NCBI GenBank assembly: GCA_963735495.1
Contig: CAVTLG010000006.1
Span: 248,001-312,000, forward strand
Reading direction: 5' to 3'
DNA length: 64,000 nt
From: CAVTLG01 sp963735495
Lineage (GTDB): Bacteria; Chloroflexota; Ktedonobacteria; Ktedonobacterales; Ktedonobacteraceae
Each line of letters starts with the position of its first letter. The stretch's first letter is position 1. Both the position numbers and the translations under genes were made by a program. Below are positions 18,218-27,795 of the stretch, piece by piece. A model generated the notes under the pieces. The model worked only from the letters and a program-made list of their open reading frames with translations, was not told the DNA's origin and searched no databases.

Positions 18218-18847
18218 CCTGATCCTCTTTTCTTCACTTTTTCTTCTGTGGAAATCGAGTCTGTGGTTGCCAAACCCGTATCCCCAGTGAATGGTCTTCA
18301 TGCGATGCTTCACAAAGCATTAGATGATGCTGTGCGTTACAATCTCATTGCACGCAATGTCTGTGACGCAGTTTCGCCACCACGTAGAGTGCGTTATGAG
18401 ATTCAGCCACTCTCGATGGAGCAGGCGCAACAGTTTCTAACGATCACCAAAGGACACTCACTGGAGGCGCTTTTTGTCCTTGCGATCACCAGTGGGATGC
18501 GGCGCGGCGAAATTCTGGCACTCAAATGGCAAGACGTGAACTTCTCACAGCATACGCTCCAGGTTCGACGTATCTTCACCCGCCAGGCAGGCAACAGATA
18601 TATCGAAGCTGAGCCGAAAACCGAGAAGAGCCGACGAAGCATTCTGCTTGCGCCAATCGTCGTCGTGCTGCTCAAACAACATCGTGCGCATCAGTTGAAG
18701 ACGAAAGTAGAAGCTGGTTCGCAGTGGCAGGATCGGGATCTCGTTTTCTGTACCTCGGTAGGGACACCGCTTAATCCATCGAAGGTTGTGGGTCGATTCA
18801 AGACCTTGTTAAAGAAGGCCGGGCTTCCTGCGATTCGCTTCCATGAC

Positions 18848-19362
18848 GTGCGCCGTTTCGGCGACTGTAAAATAGCCCCGAAGGGGCAGAAGGTTAGGGC
18901 AATTACCTTCTAGGACACCTTGCCTACCTGGAGAGGAAACTCAAAGGGGAAAGTAGCATGCAAGGAAAGCGGTTAAGCACGAAGGTATGTAGTGCGAGGC
19001 ACCGCAAGTCCTGTGCGCAAGAAGTCCCGAAAGGGATAGAGGTCAAATCTACACTGATTGAATCCTAGTTTCCAGTGGTGAAAAGCGCACCCATCGTAGC
19101 ATACCTGAAACGATGACACGGGAATACCGTATGGGGGTCATGCATACGCAAAGCCCTTCCCCGTGAACGGCTCTCAAGGAGAGAGATGAAGGAAACGAAC
19201 GGGAGACCTAAACGCACTACCGTTTCACAGTCGTAAAGACGGGATCGCCTACAAGCCGCGAGGCTCATGGCGACGGAGTTCCCATAGTAGCCAAATGCCC
19301 AGGGTAATGCCTGGGACATGACGAAGGGGAACAGGTATTGTTGAGTATCACAAGATAGAGAG
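18848..19362 (+). ncRNA. Group II intron ribozyme, domains I-IV (5' part)
   Basis: About 515 nt of structured, non-coding sequence between the 5' splice site (GTGCG) and the maturase start. It includes the EBS1 candidate at 19137-19142, which pairs with the last six bases of exon 1. The region ending GAGTTCCCATAGTAG fits domain III/IV of bacterial introns encoding this class of RT. Confidence 0.8.
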
Positions 19363-19767
19363 GTGCGTGTGATGCGTACAGCCAAAACTATCCTCGAACT
19401 CATCGGAAAACGAGGCGAAAAAGGGTTGCCTCTTGAACGAATTTACAAGCTCCTGTTTAGTAGGGATTTGTACCTGCAAGCCTATGGAAAGATCTATCGG
19501 AACAAAGGGGCGATGACACACGGAGTCACGGACGAAACACCCGATGGAATGTCACTGGAAAAGATTGATGCCATCATAGAAGCATTGCGAGATGAGCGCT
19601 ATCAATGGCTCCCAGCACGACGAATCTCTATCCCGAAGAAAAACGGGAAGAAACGCCCACTCGGCATGCCGATATGTCTTTCATACTGCCTCTCTTTGCA
19701 GGCGATGTTCGGGATGCCGAACATCGCCAACTGGGTGGACCAGAATTTCCAATCCACCCGCATAGTT

Positions 19768-21886
19768 CTACTGTACCATATTTTGCTTCTGTTGACGAGT
19801 GATGCAACGTTTCCAATGTCGTTGAAGCGGCTTGCGAAGCTCCGTGATGATTTCTGGAGTGAGGGTAATCCAGCGTGGACCACGAGGGCAGGCTCGGACA
19901 CACTCCAGTCGTCCCGCATTGCACCAATCTGCGATGGTCGAGACATTCACGTTCAACACTTCTGCGGCGGCCAAGGCCGAGTAACGGCCATCGCCACGCT
20001 GTCCTGTTGCAGCCACGTAGGGGCGTTCTGGACAATCCAGAGGGATCTGATAGGCATGGCGAATCCAGGCGACCTTGCTCGCGGTCAATGTTCCTCCCAT
20101 GCCAGCTTGCTCCCCTTCTGCATTGAGCAACGCCGCAATCTGCGTCTCGGTATGGGTTGGGGCCAATTCGCGGATGCGAGTAACGACCTGTTGGCTGGTT
20201 TGGCGAACTTCCCACGACTTTTTGAGGCGAGGAATGGACAGACTCTGTGCGGGCTTCAGTTTGCCAACGAATGTCGATGGCAATATCATTGCCACGCTTG
20301 CAGAGCGTCACATCTTTGATCAGCCAGCGCAGAAGCTGTTTGCGCTGAGCCCAGGTGGTCGTTGGAGCATCCCAGAGGGCTGGCAGGTTCTGCGCAAGCT
20401 GGCGGATATGTTCCCGTTGTTCCGCAGACAGCATCAGTGCGGCTGGTTTGGGCAAGGACTGGTATTCCCGTTCCATTCGATCAACCTCCTGCAGTTTCTC
20501 ATTCCACTCCCGCTCCAGGCTACGAGCGACCAGGCGGTTGTCTGGGTCCACAGCCCGGTAGCGGCGGCGAGCCAGGTCTGCCTCGTACTGGACCCGTTCA
20601 ATTTGTCGCAGCGCTTGCTGATCGATCTGTTTGGCACGTGCTTCCAGATGGGTGAGGGCCGAGAGCGCCACTTCCAGTTGTGCGGGTTCAATGGCCTCCA
20701 GAAACACCTGAGCCACCGTCTGGTCAATGCGATCCCCTCGCATCGTCTGGCAGGTTTTGACGGCCAGTTGCGCATGTGCTTGATTACATTCATAGATCAG
20801 CAAAGATCCGTCCCGTTGATAGCGAACGCTCATGCGCCGGCCACAGGAGCCACAGAGCACGATGCCTTGCAACAGCGAGGAGCCTTCACGTACCGCTCCT
20901 CGATGAGCATCAACTGGGGTTTGTTGGTTATCGAGCAGTTGGTGTTGGTTGCGCAAAAATTGCTCCCAGGTGATGTAGCCGGGATGGGTGTCTCGCAAGA
21001 CGATTGGCCAGTCTTCCAGAGCCACCCGACGCGTGCGTCCTTTGAGACGTGGCTCCTCGCCGGGCAGCGCATGGCGACGCGTCTTGGTCCGCCCGTAGAC
21101 GTAGGCTCCGGCATACAGGGGACAGTGCAGGACATCCAGAAGCCGACCATGCGTCAGCCGAACCCACTCCAGTTCTCCTGCTCGTGCTCCGCCCCAATGC
21201 CGTGTGGGGAAGAGCAGATGATGCTTGGCGAAGTGACTCACGACGGCCAGCCCCGAGGTGGAGTGCTCAAAGAGCGTGAACACCAGACGAAGGGCTTCGG
21301 CAACGGCTTCATCAGGATCCAGCACAATCTTGCCGACAGGATCATAGACCAACCCGCTCGGCAGGCGGAAGCGCAGTTTCCCTTGTTCGGCTTTCGTCAG
21401 TTTGCCGCCCTGCAGGCGCTGATGGAGCCAATGAAGTTCCGCTTCGCTCATGGTCCCCTTGAAGCCCAACAGCAGACGGTCATTGTACGATCCTGGGTCG
21501 TAGACGCCCTCCTCGTCAATAACCAGCGTCTCCGTGAGGGCACAGATTTCCAGCAGGCGATACCAATCACTGCACGAGCGAGCCAGACGAGAGACTTCCA
21601 GACTCAGGACGGCTCCCACATGGCCCAGCCCCACTTCGGCAACCAGCGTTTGAAAACCGTCGCGTCCGATGGTCGAGGAGCCGGACTGGCCTTGATCCTG
21701 GTCAATGACTTCAATCCCTGCCTGTTCCCACCCCAATTCGTGCGCTCGCTTGGTCAGATCATACTGTCGAGTGGTGCTGCCGATATTCTCACGCACTTGC
21801 AGCAGCGTCGATTGACGCACATAGATCACGGCTTGTCTGCTGAGATGATCAGGACGGATTTTGAGGGTATGTTGCTGGATCGGCAT
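19768..21886 (-). pseudogene. Large serine recombinase with one frameshift
   Basis: The N-terminal resolvase domain is clear: AVIYVRQSTLLQVRENIGST with the catalytic Ser and VLSLEVSRLARSCSDWYRLL with catalytic arginines. It is followed by the recombinase domain, a zinc ribbon (CGSCGRRM...CNQAHAQ...C) and a coiled coil (RQIERVQYEADLARRRYRA). After IDIRWQTEARTE the homologous sequence changes frame and continues as SIPRLKKSWEVRQTSQQV, including a helix-turn-helix tail, to the stop at 19768. One extra base near 20230-20245 explains it: the span of 2119 nt is 706 codons plus 1. The intact protein would be about 705 residues. The other frame runs on to 19628, through the element boundary, as unrelated sequence. 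Confidence 0.85.
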
Positions 21887-22103
21887 GGCAAGCCTCCTCT
21901 CGTTCAGATTGGTTCTGGGGATGCGCTACGACCATATTCAATGCGAGTTGCGCTAAGAGGCCAACGACGCGGATTTGTAGATCAGAAGAGAGGTGGACCC
22001 AAATGTGGGTCAACGTGCCCTGCTCCTGATCGCAAGAGGAGAGTGGGACCATGCAGCAACCTCCTTGATGTGCCCAAACCAGACCTGCTGAGAACTCTAT
22101 CAT
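21849..22103 (-). CDS. Small unknown protein of the serine-recombinase element
   Basis: 84 residues, not recognised. Its ATG overlaps the stop of the preceding DUF5372-like gene and its 3' end overlaps the recombinase start by 38 nt. This compact arrangement argues that it is real. A hydrophobic middle (IRVVGLLAQLALNMVVA) is the only visible feature. Confidence 0.5.
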   Translation of the reverse strand: MIEFSAGLVWAHQGGCCMVPLSSCDQEQGTLTHIWVHLSSDLQIRVVGLLAQLALNMVVAHPQNQSEREEACHADPATYPQNPS

Positions 22104-22372
22104 ACCTCATGCTCTCCTCTCGGTTCTTGGTCCTCGCACTGTTGCCTGGCCCATTGCGCGATCTGCCACAATCCTTCAATCGAGAGCAATGGCGGTTCGG
22201 TCACGCAGAGACCAGGATCTGGTGCTCCGGCGTAGTCGGTCAAGCTGGCGGCGATAGCCCCGTGGTAGCCGTCAGGCATGCGAATGATGAGGTCAGGATC
22301 TGGCCCTCGGCGCACCCGGATGAGTTGGACGCGCTGGCCATGCAGCGGATGATGGGGATGGGTCACTCTCAC
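22100..22372 (-). CDS. DUF5372-like accessory protein of the recombinase element
   Basis: About 90 residues if begun at the GTG at 22372 (VRVTHPHHPLHGQRVQLIRV). This family is commonly found beside large serine recombinases of this kind and its role is unknown. A start further upstream would read across the element end into the intron RT gene, so a start inside the element is required. Confidence 0.6.
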   Translation of the reverse strand: MRVTHPHHPLHGQRVQLIRVRRGPDPDLIIRMPDGYHGAIAASLTDYAGAPDPGLCVTEPPLLSIEGLWQIAQWARQQCEDQEPRGEHEV

Positions 22373-23981
22373 CCATTCCTCAGATCCCTTGGTAAAGGGG
22401 GTAGTGGACTGTGAATATGCCAGTCTGGTCTGACAAGCTGGTGCAAGAAGTAATACGCTCCCTGCTGGAGGCGTACTTTGAGCCGCAGTTCTCCGACCAC
22501 TCGCATGGATTTCGCCCCAACCGTGGTTGCCACACGGCACTGCGAGAAATCTACCACCATTGGCGAGGAGTAACCTGGTTCATCGAAGGAGATATTGCAC
22601 ACTGTTTTGATACGCTGAGTCATGAATTACTCATTGACGTGCTCAAAGAGCATATTCACGATGGGCGCTTTCTCAAACTTCTGCAAGACCTTCTTGATGC
22701 AGGATACATGGAAGACTGGACCTACAACCAAACGCTGAGTGGAGTTCCACAAGGCGGAATTGTGAGCCCACTCCTTTCAAATATTCTGCTTGATAAACTG
22801 GACAAATTCGTAGAAAACGTTCTTATCCCACACTACACCAGAGGAAGTAGGAGAAAGATCAATCCCACGTATGACAAACTTAGGATTGACTCACGAAACC
22901 AAAGGAGAAAAGGAAATACTGAGAAGGCCGAGGAATTGAGAAAGCAATCTCAGACTCTGCCCTCGGTAATGACGAACGACCCAGACTATCGACGCCTAAA
23001 ATATGTCAGATATGCCGACGATTTTGTGTTGGGATTTGTCGGCCCAAGATCGGAAGCAGAAGAAATCAAGCAGCAACTCAGAACGTTCCTGCGAGAGGAA
23101 CTCAAATTGGAACTCTCTGAAGAAAAGACGCTTCTCACCCACGCGGTAAGCGATGCAGCAAGGTTTCTCGGGTATGAAATAACGGTGCTGCAAGATGATA
23201 CGAAGCGCACAAAACGAAGGGACACCGGAAGAATGTGCAGGAGTATCAATCGTGTCATCGGGTTACGAGTGCCTGAAGACGTGTTACAAGCGAAGATGGA
23301 TCGCTACAAGAAAAACGGCCAAGCAACACAGCGAACAGAACTGATAAAAGCAAACGACTACACAATCGTTCTGACCTATCAGCTCGAATTTCGAGGTCTT
23401 GCGAATTACTCTCAGCTTGCCTACAACATGCGGACCTTAGCACAGCTCAAGTGGGTCATGGAAACCTCACTGACAAAGACGCTGGCAGCAAAGCACAAGA
23501 TATCAGTATCCAGAGTCTATGAGAAATATGGGGCAATGCTTTTGGTTGGAGACAAAGAGTATAAAGGACTCCAAGTGACCCAACCAAAACCCGATGAGAG
23601 TAAAAAGCCGCTACGAGCAACCTGGGGCGGAATACCCTTGAAGTGGAATAGTGAAGCAACCCTTGATGACCAACCGCCAAGAGTCCCTATCAACCATCGA
23701 ACAGAACTTGTGCAAAGGCTTCTCGCAGATTTCTGCGAACTGTGCGGAAGCGACAAAGACGTAGAAGTTCATCACGTCAATGCCATGCGCAAACTTCATG
23801 AATACCCAGGAAGAGCAAAACCTGACTGGGTAAAAAGGATGATAGCCTTGAGGCGAAAAACGTTGGTTCTCTGTAAGAGATGCCACGTCGCCGTTGAACA
23901 CGGATTTCCAATCACGTGGCAACTCATTAGCCTTGACGAGATCAAAGAGCGACGAAAGAAGCTCAATGACGCAATACTGGA

Positions 23982-24015
23982 GAGCCGGATGCATTGAAAG
24001 GTGCAAGTCCGGTTC
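23982..24015 (+). ncRNA. Group II intron domain V
   Basis: A 34-nt hairpin starting GAGCCGGATGCA, with a GAAA tetraloop and closing TCCGGTTC. This is the classical catalytic domain V, with the AGC triad at its second to fourth bases. Confidence 0.92.
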
Positions 24016-24459
24016 GGAGGGGGGAGGTCAGATAAGGAGCGTCTTATGAAACTACTTGAAGGAATTCAAGCAATTCTGAGAAGCAACGTTACCTCGCTGG
24101 CCCCCTACCCTACCTGAGACATAGCGCGGCCACTATATTGCTCAGTTTAGATGTGCATCCCAAAGTCGTCCAGGAGCTTCTTGGGCATAATCAGATCAGC
24201 ATGACCATGGACATTTATAGTCATGTCTTACCAAGCATGCAGAGAAACGCGATGACCAGGCTTAATGATGCACTGCTAGAACCATCAGAGGATGAGGAAA
24301 CAGGAAACGATGCGTTATCAGAAGGTGATGAAGAACCGCACTTTGGGTAAAATTGTGGCGTTGCTGTCAAAATTGCTGTCAAACCCCTACCATCTCCAAA
24401 AGTAAAACACCTCAAGCGGCTCTAGAAGCGACTTGAGATGTCATCGTACAACTACGGGG

Positions 24460-24542
24460 TGCCGAAAGGGGGACTCGAACCCCCATGCCACTTAAGGCAC
24501 AACGCCCTGAACGTTGCGTGTCTACCATTTCACCACTTCGGC
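24460..24542 (-). tRNA. tRNA-Leu (CAG)
   Basis: Read on the minus strand it has acceptor GCCGAAG/TTTCGGC plus A, an anticodon stem CAACG/CGTTG with loop TTCAGGG (anticodon CAG), a long variable arm (TGCCTTAAGTGGCA) and a T arm GGGGG-TTCGAGT-CCCCC. All arms pair well. It lies beside the integrase remnant, and tRNA genes are frequent integration sites. Confidence 0.95.
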
Positions 24543-24633
24543 TCGTTTACTTCGATGGACCCATAATACAGGAATAGCGGGTCCTTGTCAATAGGTTTTG
24601 TGTGGGGAAAACGATGTTTTATGAAAACACTAC

Positions 24634-24654
24634 AAGCTCTACAGTGTAGAGCTT
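24634..24654. repeat. Perfect hairpin upstream of ppx
   Basis: AAGCTCTAC-AGT-GTAGAGCTT, about 30 nt before a TATAAT box. It could end transcription from the left or act as an operator. No T run follows. Confidence 0.4.
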
Positions 24655-24681
24655 CCGAAACAACGCTCCCTTAATCCGTGG

Positions 24682-24739
24682 TATAATGAGATCTGTACGT
24701 TCTGTAACAGAAAACAAAGCATAGTTTTATCTATGCTTT
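24682..24739 (+). promoter_or_regulatory. Probable promoter and leader hairpin of the ppx cluster
   Basis: TATAAT at 24682-24687 is a good -10 box, but the -35 region is weak. The leader then carries a perfect 9-bp inverted repeat, AAAGCATAG-TTTTAT-CTATGCTTT (24716-24739), about 60 nt before the ppx start. Confidence 0.5.
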
Positions 24740-24798
24740 AAGTTGAGACGAGAGACTACGGATATGTGCGTGCCTCTATTCTAGAGTTGGAGCCTTCG

Positions 24799-26230
24799 AT
24801 GCAGAAACAACATCCAGTGTGTGCCGCTATTGACATTGGAAGTAATACGGTCCGCCTCGTGGTTGCGCGTAGTGAATCTGATCATCTGGACATCCTTGAG
24901 GCCGCTGAAGAGTTGGTGCGCATTGGTGAGAGCGTGAATGCGACGGGAAGTATCTCCACGCAAAAACTTGACGCTACGATTGCTGTACTACGTCGTTACA
25001 AGGATCTGGCAAAAAAGCACTCTGCTGGCCCTCTGCTCGTCGTTGCCACGGAAGCCATACGCAAAGCCACGAACCGCGCTGAATTTCTTGCCGCCATCCA
25101 ACGCGAGACCGGACTGGAGGTCCACATCATCGAAGGGATGCTAGAAGCAACGCTGACCTTTTATGGCGCGACATATGGACTAACCCCCGAGATGCAAGAG
25201 TCAGCCCAGATAGGCGTAATGGACCTGGGTGGGGGTAGCACTGAATTTATCGTAGCGCAGCATATGCAAATAACGTGGCGCACCTCTTTGTCCGTCGGTT
25301 CTGGATTAGTCCATGATCGTTATCTTAACGCTGATCCTCCCACGCCTGACGATATCGTGGCTGCACGTGCATTTTTGCACACATATTTGCGTGGTGTGCC
25401 GATCAGATATCTGCCACCTGTCTTAATCGCGACTGGCGGCAGCGCTAACGCGCTCTTACTTTTAGCTCGTTCGAGCCTTTGGTCTGGCTGCTTCACAGCA
25501 ACATTTGACACTTGACGACCTGGCGCGTTGTGAAGGGTTACTGAGCGTGCTCACCGCAGAAGAAATTTCCCAGCGCTACCAGTTGCCCCCTGAACGTGCT
25601 CGGATCGTAGGTGCCGGTGCCTTCATCATCCATGCTGTCATGGAACGTTTCAAGCTGACGGAGATCCATGTGAGCACCTATGGTATCCGAGAAGGTATCT
25701 TGCTGGCCTATGCGCGTTATGGCGAACAATGGTTGCAGCAGATCAAACACAGCGTGGAGGCTGCCGGGACATCCAACACAGACAGGCAGGAAGACGAGAA
25801 ATTTGCGCAGTCTGGACGTCGCCTCTTGCAAGTGCGAGCGCATAAGATGCTTGAGTGGCGTGAGGAGGTCTTGAAGCATGAGGACGTTGAGGCGGTGCAT
25901 AAGATGCGTGTCGCATCGCGTCGTCTGCGGGCTGTCCTTGACGCGTATGAGTCGGCGTGCAGTCCCAAACAGTTTAAGAAAGTCTACCGTCATATCCGGG
26001 AAATGGCTGATATCCTGGGTCTGGCCCGTGATACCGATGTGATGCTCGAAAATTTGCGTGGACGACTGGCGCAGATCCCGCGTGAAGAGCAGGCAGGGGT
26101 CGAATGGCTGCTGGAACGTCTCGCTACTTATCGCCAGGAGCATCAAAAGAGACTGGAAGCCTTCTTACAGGATTTTGACGATGCTGCGTTCCTGGAGCAG
26201 ATCGCTGCCTGTCTACCAGAGGAGGAATAG
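24799..26230 (+). pseudogene. ppx: Ppx/GppA phosphatase fused to a half CHAD domain, one frameshift
   Basis: The N-terminal part has the ASKHA phosphate-binding motifs of exopolyphosphatase/pppGpp phosphatase (AAIDIGSNTVRLVV, GVMDLGGGSTEFIV). Near 25470 the homologous sequence changes frame, from LLLLARS to AFGLAASQQHLTLDDLARC. An extra A after the TCG codon explains it. The second frame completes the phosphatase (GAGAFIIHAVMERF) and continues into a CHAD domain, an alpha-helical polyphosphate-binding domain (VHKMRVASRRLRAVLDAYES). It ends at a TAG only 2 nt before the next CHAD gene. The start is the ATG at 24799 after TTGGAG. The likely role is polyphosphate or (p)ppGpp turnover. Confidence 0.85.
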
Positions 26231-26232
26231 CG

Positions 26233-26814
26233 ATGGCGAAAGCGAAACGTATCATTGGGCTTGCTGCTGATGCTCCGACAGGCAGAAATGCGCGCATCAT
26301 TGCCAGAACGCGGCTGGCGGAAATATACGACTGGGATGCCTACGTTGATGAACCCTACCACGTACGTAATTTACATAATTTGCGTATTGCTGCCAAGCGC
26401 CTGCGCTACACGCTGGAAATCTTTCAAGACGTGTTGCCTGAAGGTATTGAGGCCAACATTAAAGAAGTTGAGCAGGTCCAGGAAGAACTGGGGGCGTTGC
26501 ATGATAGTGATGTGATGATTGCGCTCTTGCGGCTCTGTCTGGGCAGTCAGGACAGTGGAACGGGCTATGAGTACGTGCTGGCGAGGGCGTCGAAGTTGTG
26601 GAGTAGCGGCGATTTTATTGTCAATCCCGCGCTCGTTGCGAGCTTGCTTGATCCGACGGTTGCGCCTTCAGCGCAGCAGCGCCATGGGTTAGAGCTACTG
26701 CTCAGTAGTTTACAGCAACAACGAAACGAGCAATATAATGCATTTCGTAAACACTGGTATGAGCTCAAGGGAAAAGATTTTCGGCGGGAACTTGAGAGCC
26801 TATTAGAGTCCTGA
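26233..26814 (+). CDS. CHAD domain protein
   Basis: 193 residues. It carries a second CHAD-type helical bundle (VRNLHNLRIAAKRLRYTLEIF, QEELGALHDSDVMIALL). CHAD domains are built from two similar halves, each with conserved His and Arg/Lys facing a polyphosphate-binding channel. Here one half ends the previous gene and the other is this gene, 2 nt apart. The two may assemble as subunits, or one CHAD has been split by a stop. A basic N-terminus (MAKAKRIIG) leads in. Confidence 0.82.
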   Translation: MAKAKRIIGLAADAPTGRNARIIARTRLAEIYDWDAYVDEPYHVRNLHNLRIAAKRLRYTLEIFQDVLPEGIEANIKEVEQVQEELGALHDSDVMIALLRLCLGSQDSGTGYEYVLARASKLWSSGDFIVNPALVASLLDPTVAPSAQQRHGLELLLSSLQQQRNEQYNAFRKHWYELKGKDFRRELESLLES

Positions 26815-26832
26815 GCTGAGATCGGCGCAGTA

Positions 26833-26850
26833 ACGCTCTTTTCTGAGCGT
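26833..26850 (+). terminator. Weak terminator-like hairpin after the CHAD gene
   Basis: ACGCTC-TTTTCT-GAGCGT followed by CCCTTTC, 15 nt after the stop. The stem is short and the T tract poor. Confidence 0.35.
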
Positions 26851-27017
26851 CCCTTTCACTGTACATATCACAGTAGGTAATAGCTATAATTTTAGAGTGG
26901 TACCACGGAGCAATTATTCTCTATATGTAGATATATGAGTGCTGTGAATGAATTATGCTGTCGATGGAGTTGCGTGTATATGAGGCAGTACACTATAATG
27001 TCAGGAGGAGCCGACAA

Positions 27018-27659
27018 ATGATGATGCAAAATTCGGTGAGTGAATTGAACTGGTGGACTTCTGATCAGCCAACGACAGAAGAAATGCGCCTGAGTGGGGG
27101 ATTACTTGTGGAGGATTGGCCTCATGCTCGTTATGTAATGCGTCTCTCCGTGCAGCTCTTCGAGGCAACGCAGCCCCTCCATCATTTGCCTGAGCGTGCC
27201 CTGCGCTTACTCAAACGTGCTGCATTGCTGCACAATGCGGGTATGATGATCGACGCGCGTCGTCATCATAAGCACTCATTTCGCTTGATTAAAGAGGCAC
27301 CTTTGCCTGATGTGAGCGACGCAGAGCGTTACGAGATTGCTTGTATTGCGCGCTACCATCGCCGTGCGTTACCAAGTAAAGAGCACGAAGAGTTTGCTAT
27401 ACTCAAGCCGTCGGCGCGCAAACGTGTTTCCATACTTGCCGCCATCCTACGCGTGGCCGACGCACTTGACTTTAACCATGATGGACGTGTGCAACAACTG
27501 ACCGGGCAGCCTGAGTTGTCTGACGACAATGATTGGACGATCTTACTAGAGGTGCGCCCTTTGGCCGAACTGGATGAAGAACTACAGCACGCTCAAGAGA
27601 AAGCCGATCTCTTTGAGAAAGTGTTTCGACGGAAGTTGCGCTTCGTCGTGCAAGAGTAG
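27018..27659 (+). CDS. HD-domain protein resembling the C-terminal domain of Ppx/GppA
   Basis: 213 residues from the ATG at 27018, chosen because AGGAGGAG lies just upstream. A longer frame from 26955 lacks such a site. The His-Asp metal-site pattern is visible in HARYVMRLSVQLF, LLKRAALLHNAGM (Asn in place of the usual Asp after His), HHKHSFRLI and IARYHRRALP. The order and length match the HD domain that follows the phosphatase in long Ppx/GppA proteins, here encoded separately and three genes downstream. It may be a phosphohydrolase partner. The HN-for-HD change could mean altered metal binding. Confidence 0.75.
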   Translation: MMMQNSVSELNWWTSDQPTTEEMRLSGGLLVEDWPHARYVMRLSVQLFEATQPLHHLPERALRLLKRAALLHNAGMMIDARRHHKHSFRLIKEAPLPDVSDAERYEIACIARYHRRALPSKEHEEFAILKPSARKRVSILAAILRVADALDFNHDGRVQQLTGQPELSDDNDWTILLEVRPLAELDEELQHAQEKADLFEKVFRRKLRFVVQE

Positions 27660-27691
27660 GTCATTGTATAAGAGTTTCCAGCAGTAAAAAA

Positions 27692-27738
27692 CCGATTGAT
27701 GACCATTTTCACCTTTCCGGCTTTTTGTCATCAATCGG
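27692..27738 (-). terminator. Rho-independent terminator of the secDF operon
   Basis: CCGATTGATGAC and GTCATCAATCGG form a 12-bp stem. On the minus strand it is followed by a T6 run, as expected for the end of secF. On the plus strand it lies about 30 nt after the HD-protein stop but has no T run. Confidence 0.75.
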
Positions 27739-27795
27739 CTGTGATCACTGTGTTCGCTGCTACAACGTGTTAGCAGCGGCAGCATGTGCACTGCG

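Larger units (their letters stand above)
19671..22421 (-). mobile_element. Serine-recombinase element inserted in the intron RT gene
   Basis: A 2751-bp insertion flanked by the short shared sequence ATGCC (19666-19670 and 22417-22421). There are no long inverted repeats, as expected for serine-recombinase integration with a small crossover core. Removing one copy and the insert restores the RT frame exactly. It carries three leftward genes that overlap each other: a DUF5372-like gene, a small unknown gene and a large serine recombinase. The recombinase is frameshifted, so this copy is probably no longer able to move itself. Confidence 0.85.
19372..23997 (+). pseudogene. ltrA: Group II intron reverse transcriptase/maturase, split by the serine-recombinase element
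   Basis: The left part (19372-19670) encodes RT-0/RT-1 and ends at the codons for KKNGKKRPLGMP. The right part (22422-23997) resumes at VWSDKLVQEVIRSLLEAYFE. Joining them across the shared ATGCC gives 625 uninterrupted codons including the stop. Visible domains are RT with catalytic YADD (KYVRYADDFVLG), GVPQGGIVSPLLSN, a maturase region, and a C-terminal HNH endonuclease (CELCGSDKDVEVHHVNAM and LCKRCH). The full protein would help splicing and drive retrohoming. As it stands only the right part, lacking RT-0/1, is open. The stop codon lies inside domain V of the ribozyme. Confidence 0.9.
18848..24113 (+). mobile_element. Group II intron with maturase/reverse transcriptase, itself interrupted
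   Basis: The 5' end GTGCG and the 3' end AC fit group II rules. The 5' exon ends CATGAC, and a perfect complement GTCATG at 19137-19142 in domain I is the likely EBS1. AAGCG at 19083-19087 complements exon positions -12 to -8 and may be EBS2. Domain V is perfect in form at 23982-24015. An A at 24107, seven bases before the 3' end, is a candidate branch point. Without the 2751-bp inner insertion the intron would be about 2.5 kb and would encode a 624-residue protein with RT, maturase and HNH domains. It sits inside the conserved H-x-x-R codons of a recombinase gene. Confidence 0.9.
18248..24350 (+). pseudogene. Tyrosine recombinase (integrase) split by a group II intron
   Basis: Exon 1 (18248-18847) ends at F-H-D and exon 2 (24114-24350) begins L-R-H-S-A-A-T, so joining them rebuilds the catalytic H-x-x-R motif as HDLRHSAATILL. 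Exon 1 carries the first catalytic Arg (TSGMRRGEIL). Exon 2 carries LLGHNQIS and the nucleophile Tyr in MDIYSHV. The spliced product would be 278 residues. The N-terminal core-binding domain seems mostly missing: homology starts only near NGLHAMLHKALDDAV (about 18283). The gene is therefore probably truncated even after splicing. The C-terminal tail is very acidic. Confidence 0.85.

Noticed and set aside
20075..22414. A 779-codon open frame on the plus strand
   Set aside because: It is the exact antisense of the serine recombinase, whose minus-strand protein has clear catalytic motifs. The plus-strand translation resembles nothing.
26896..26915. GTGGTACCACGGAG resembling a T-box antiterminator sequence upstream of the HD-domain gene
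   Set aside because: There is no Stem I, specifier loop or terminator in the preceding 80 nt, and the downstream gene is not an amino-acid gene. The match is probably chance.
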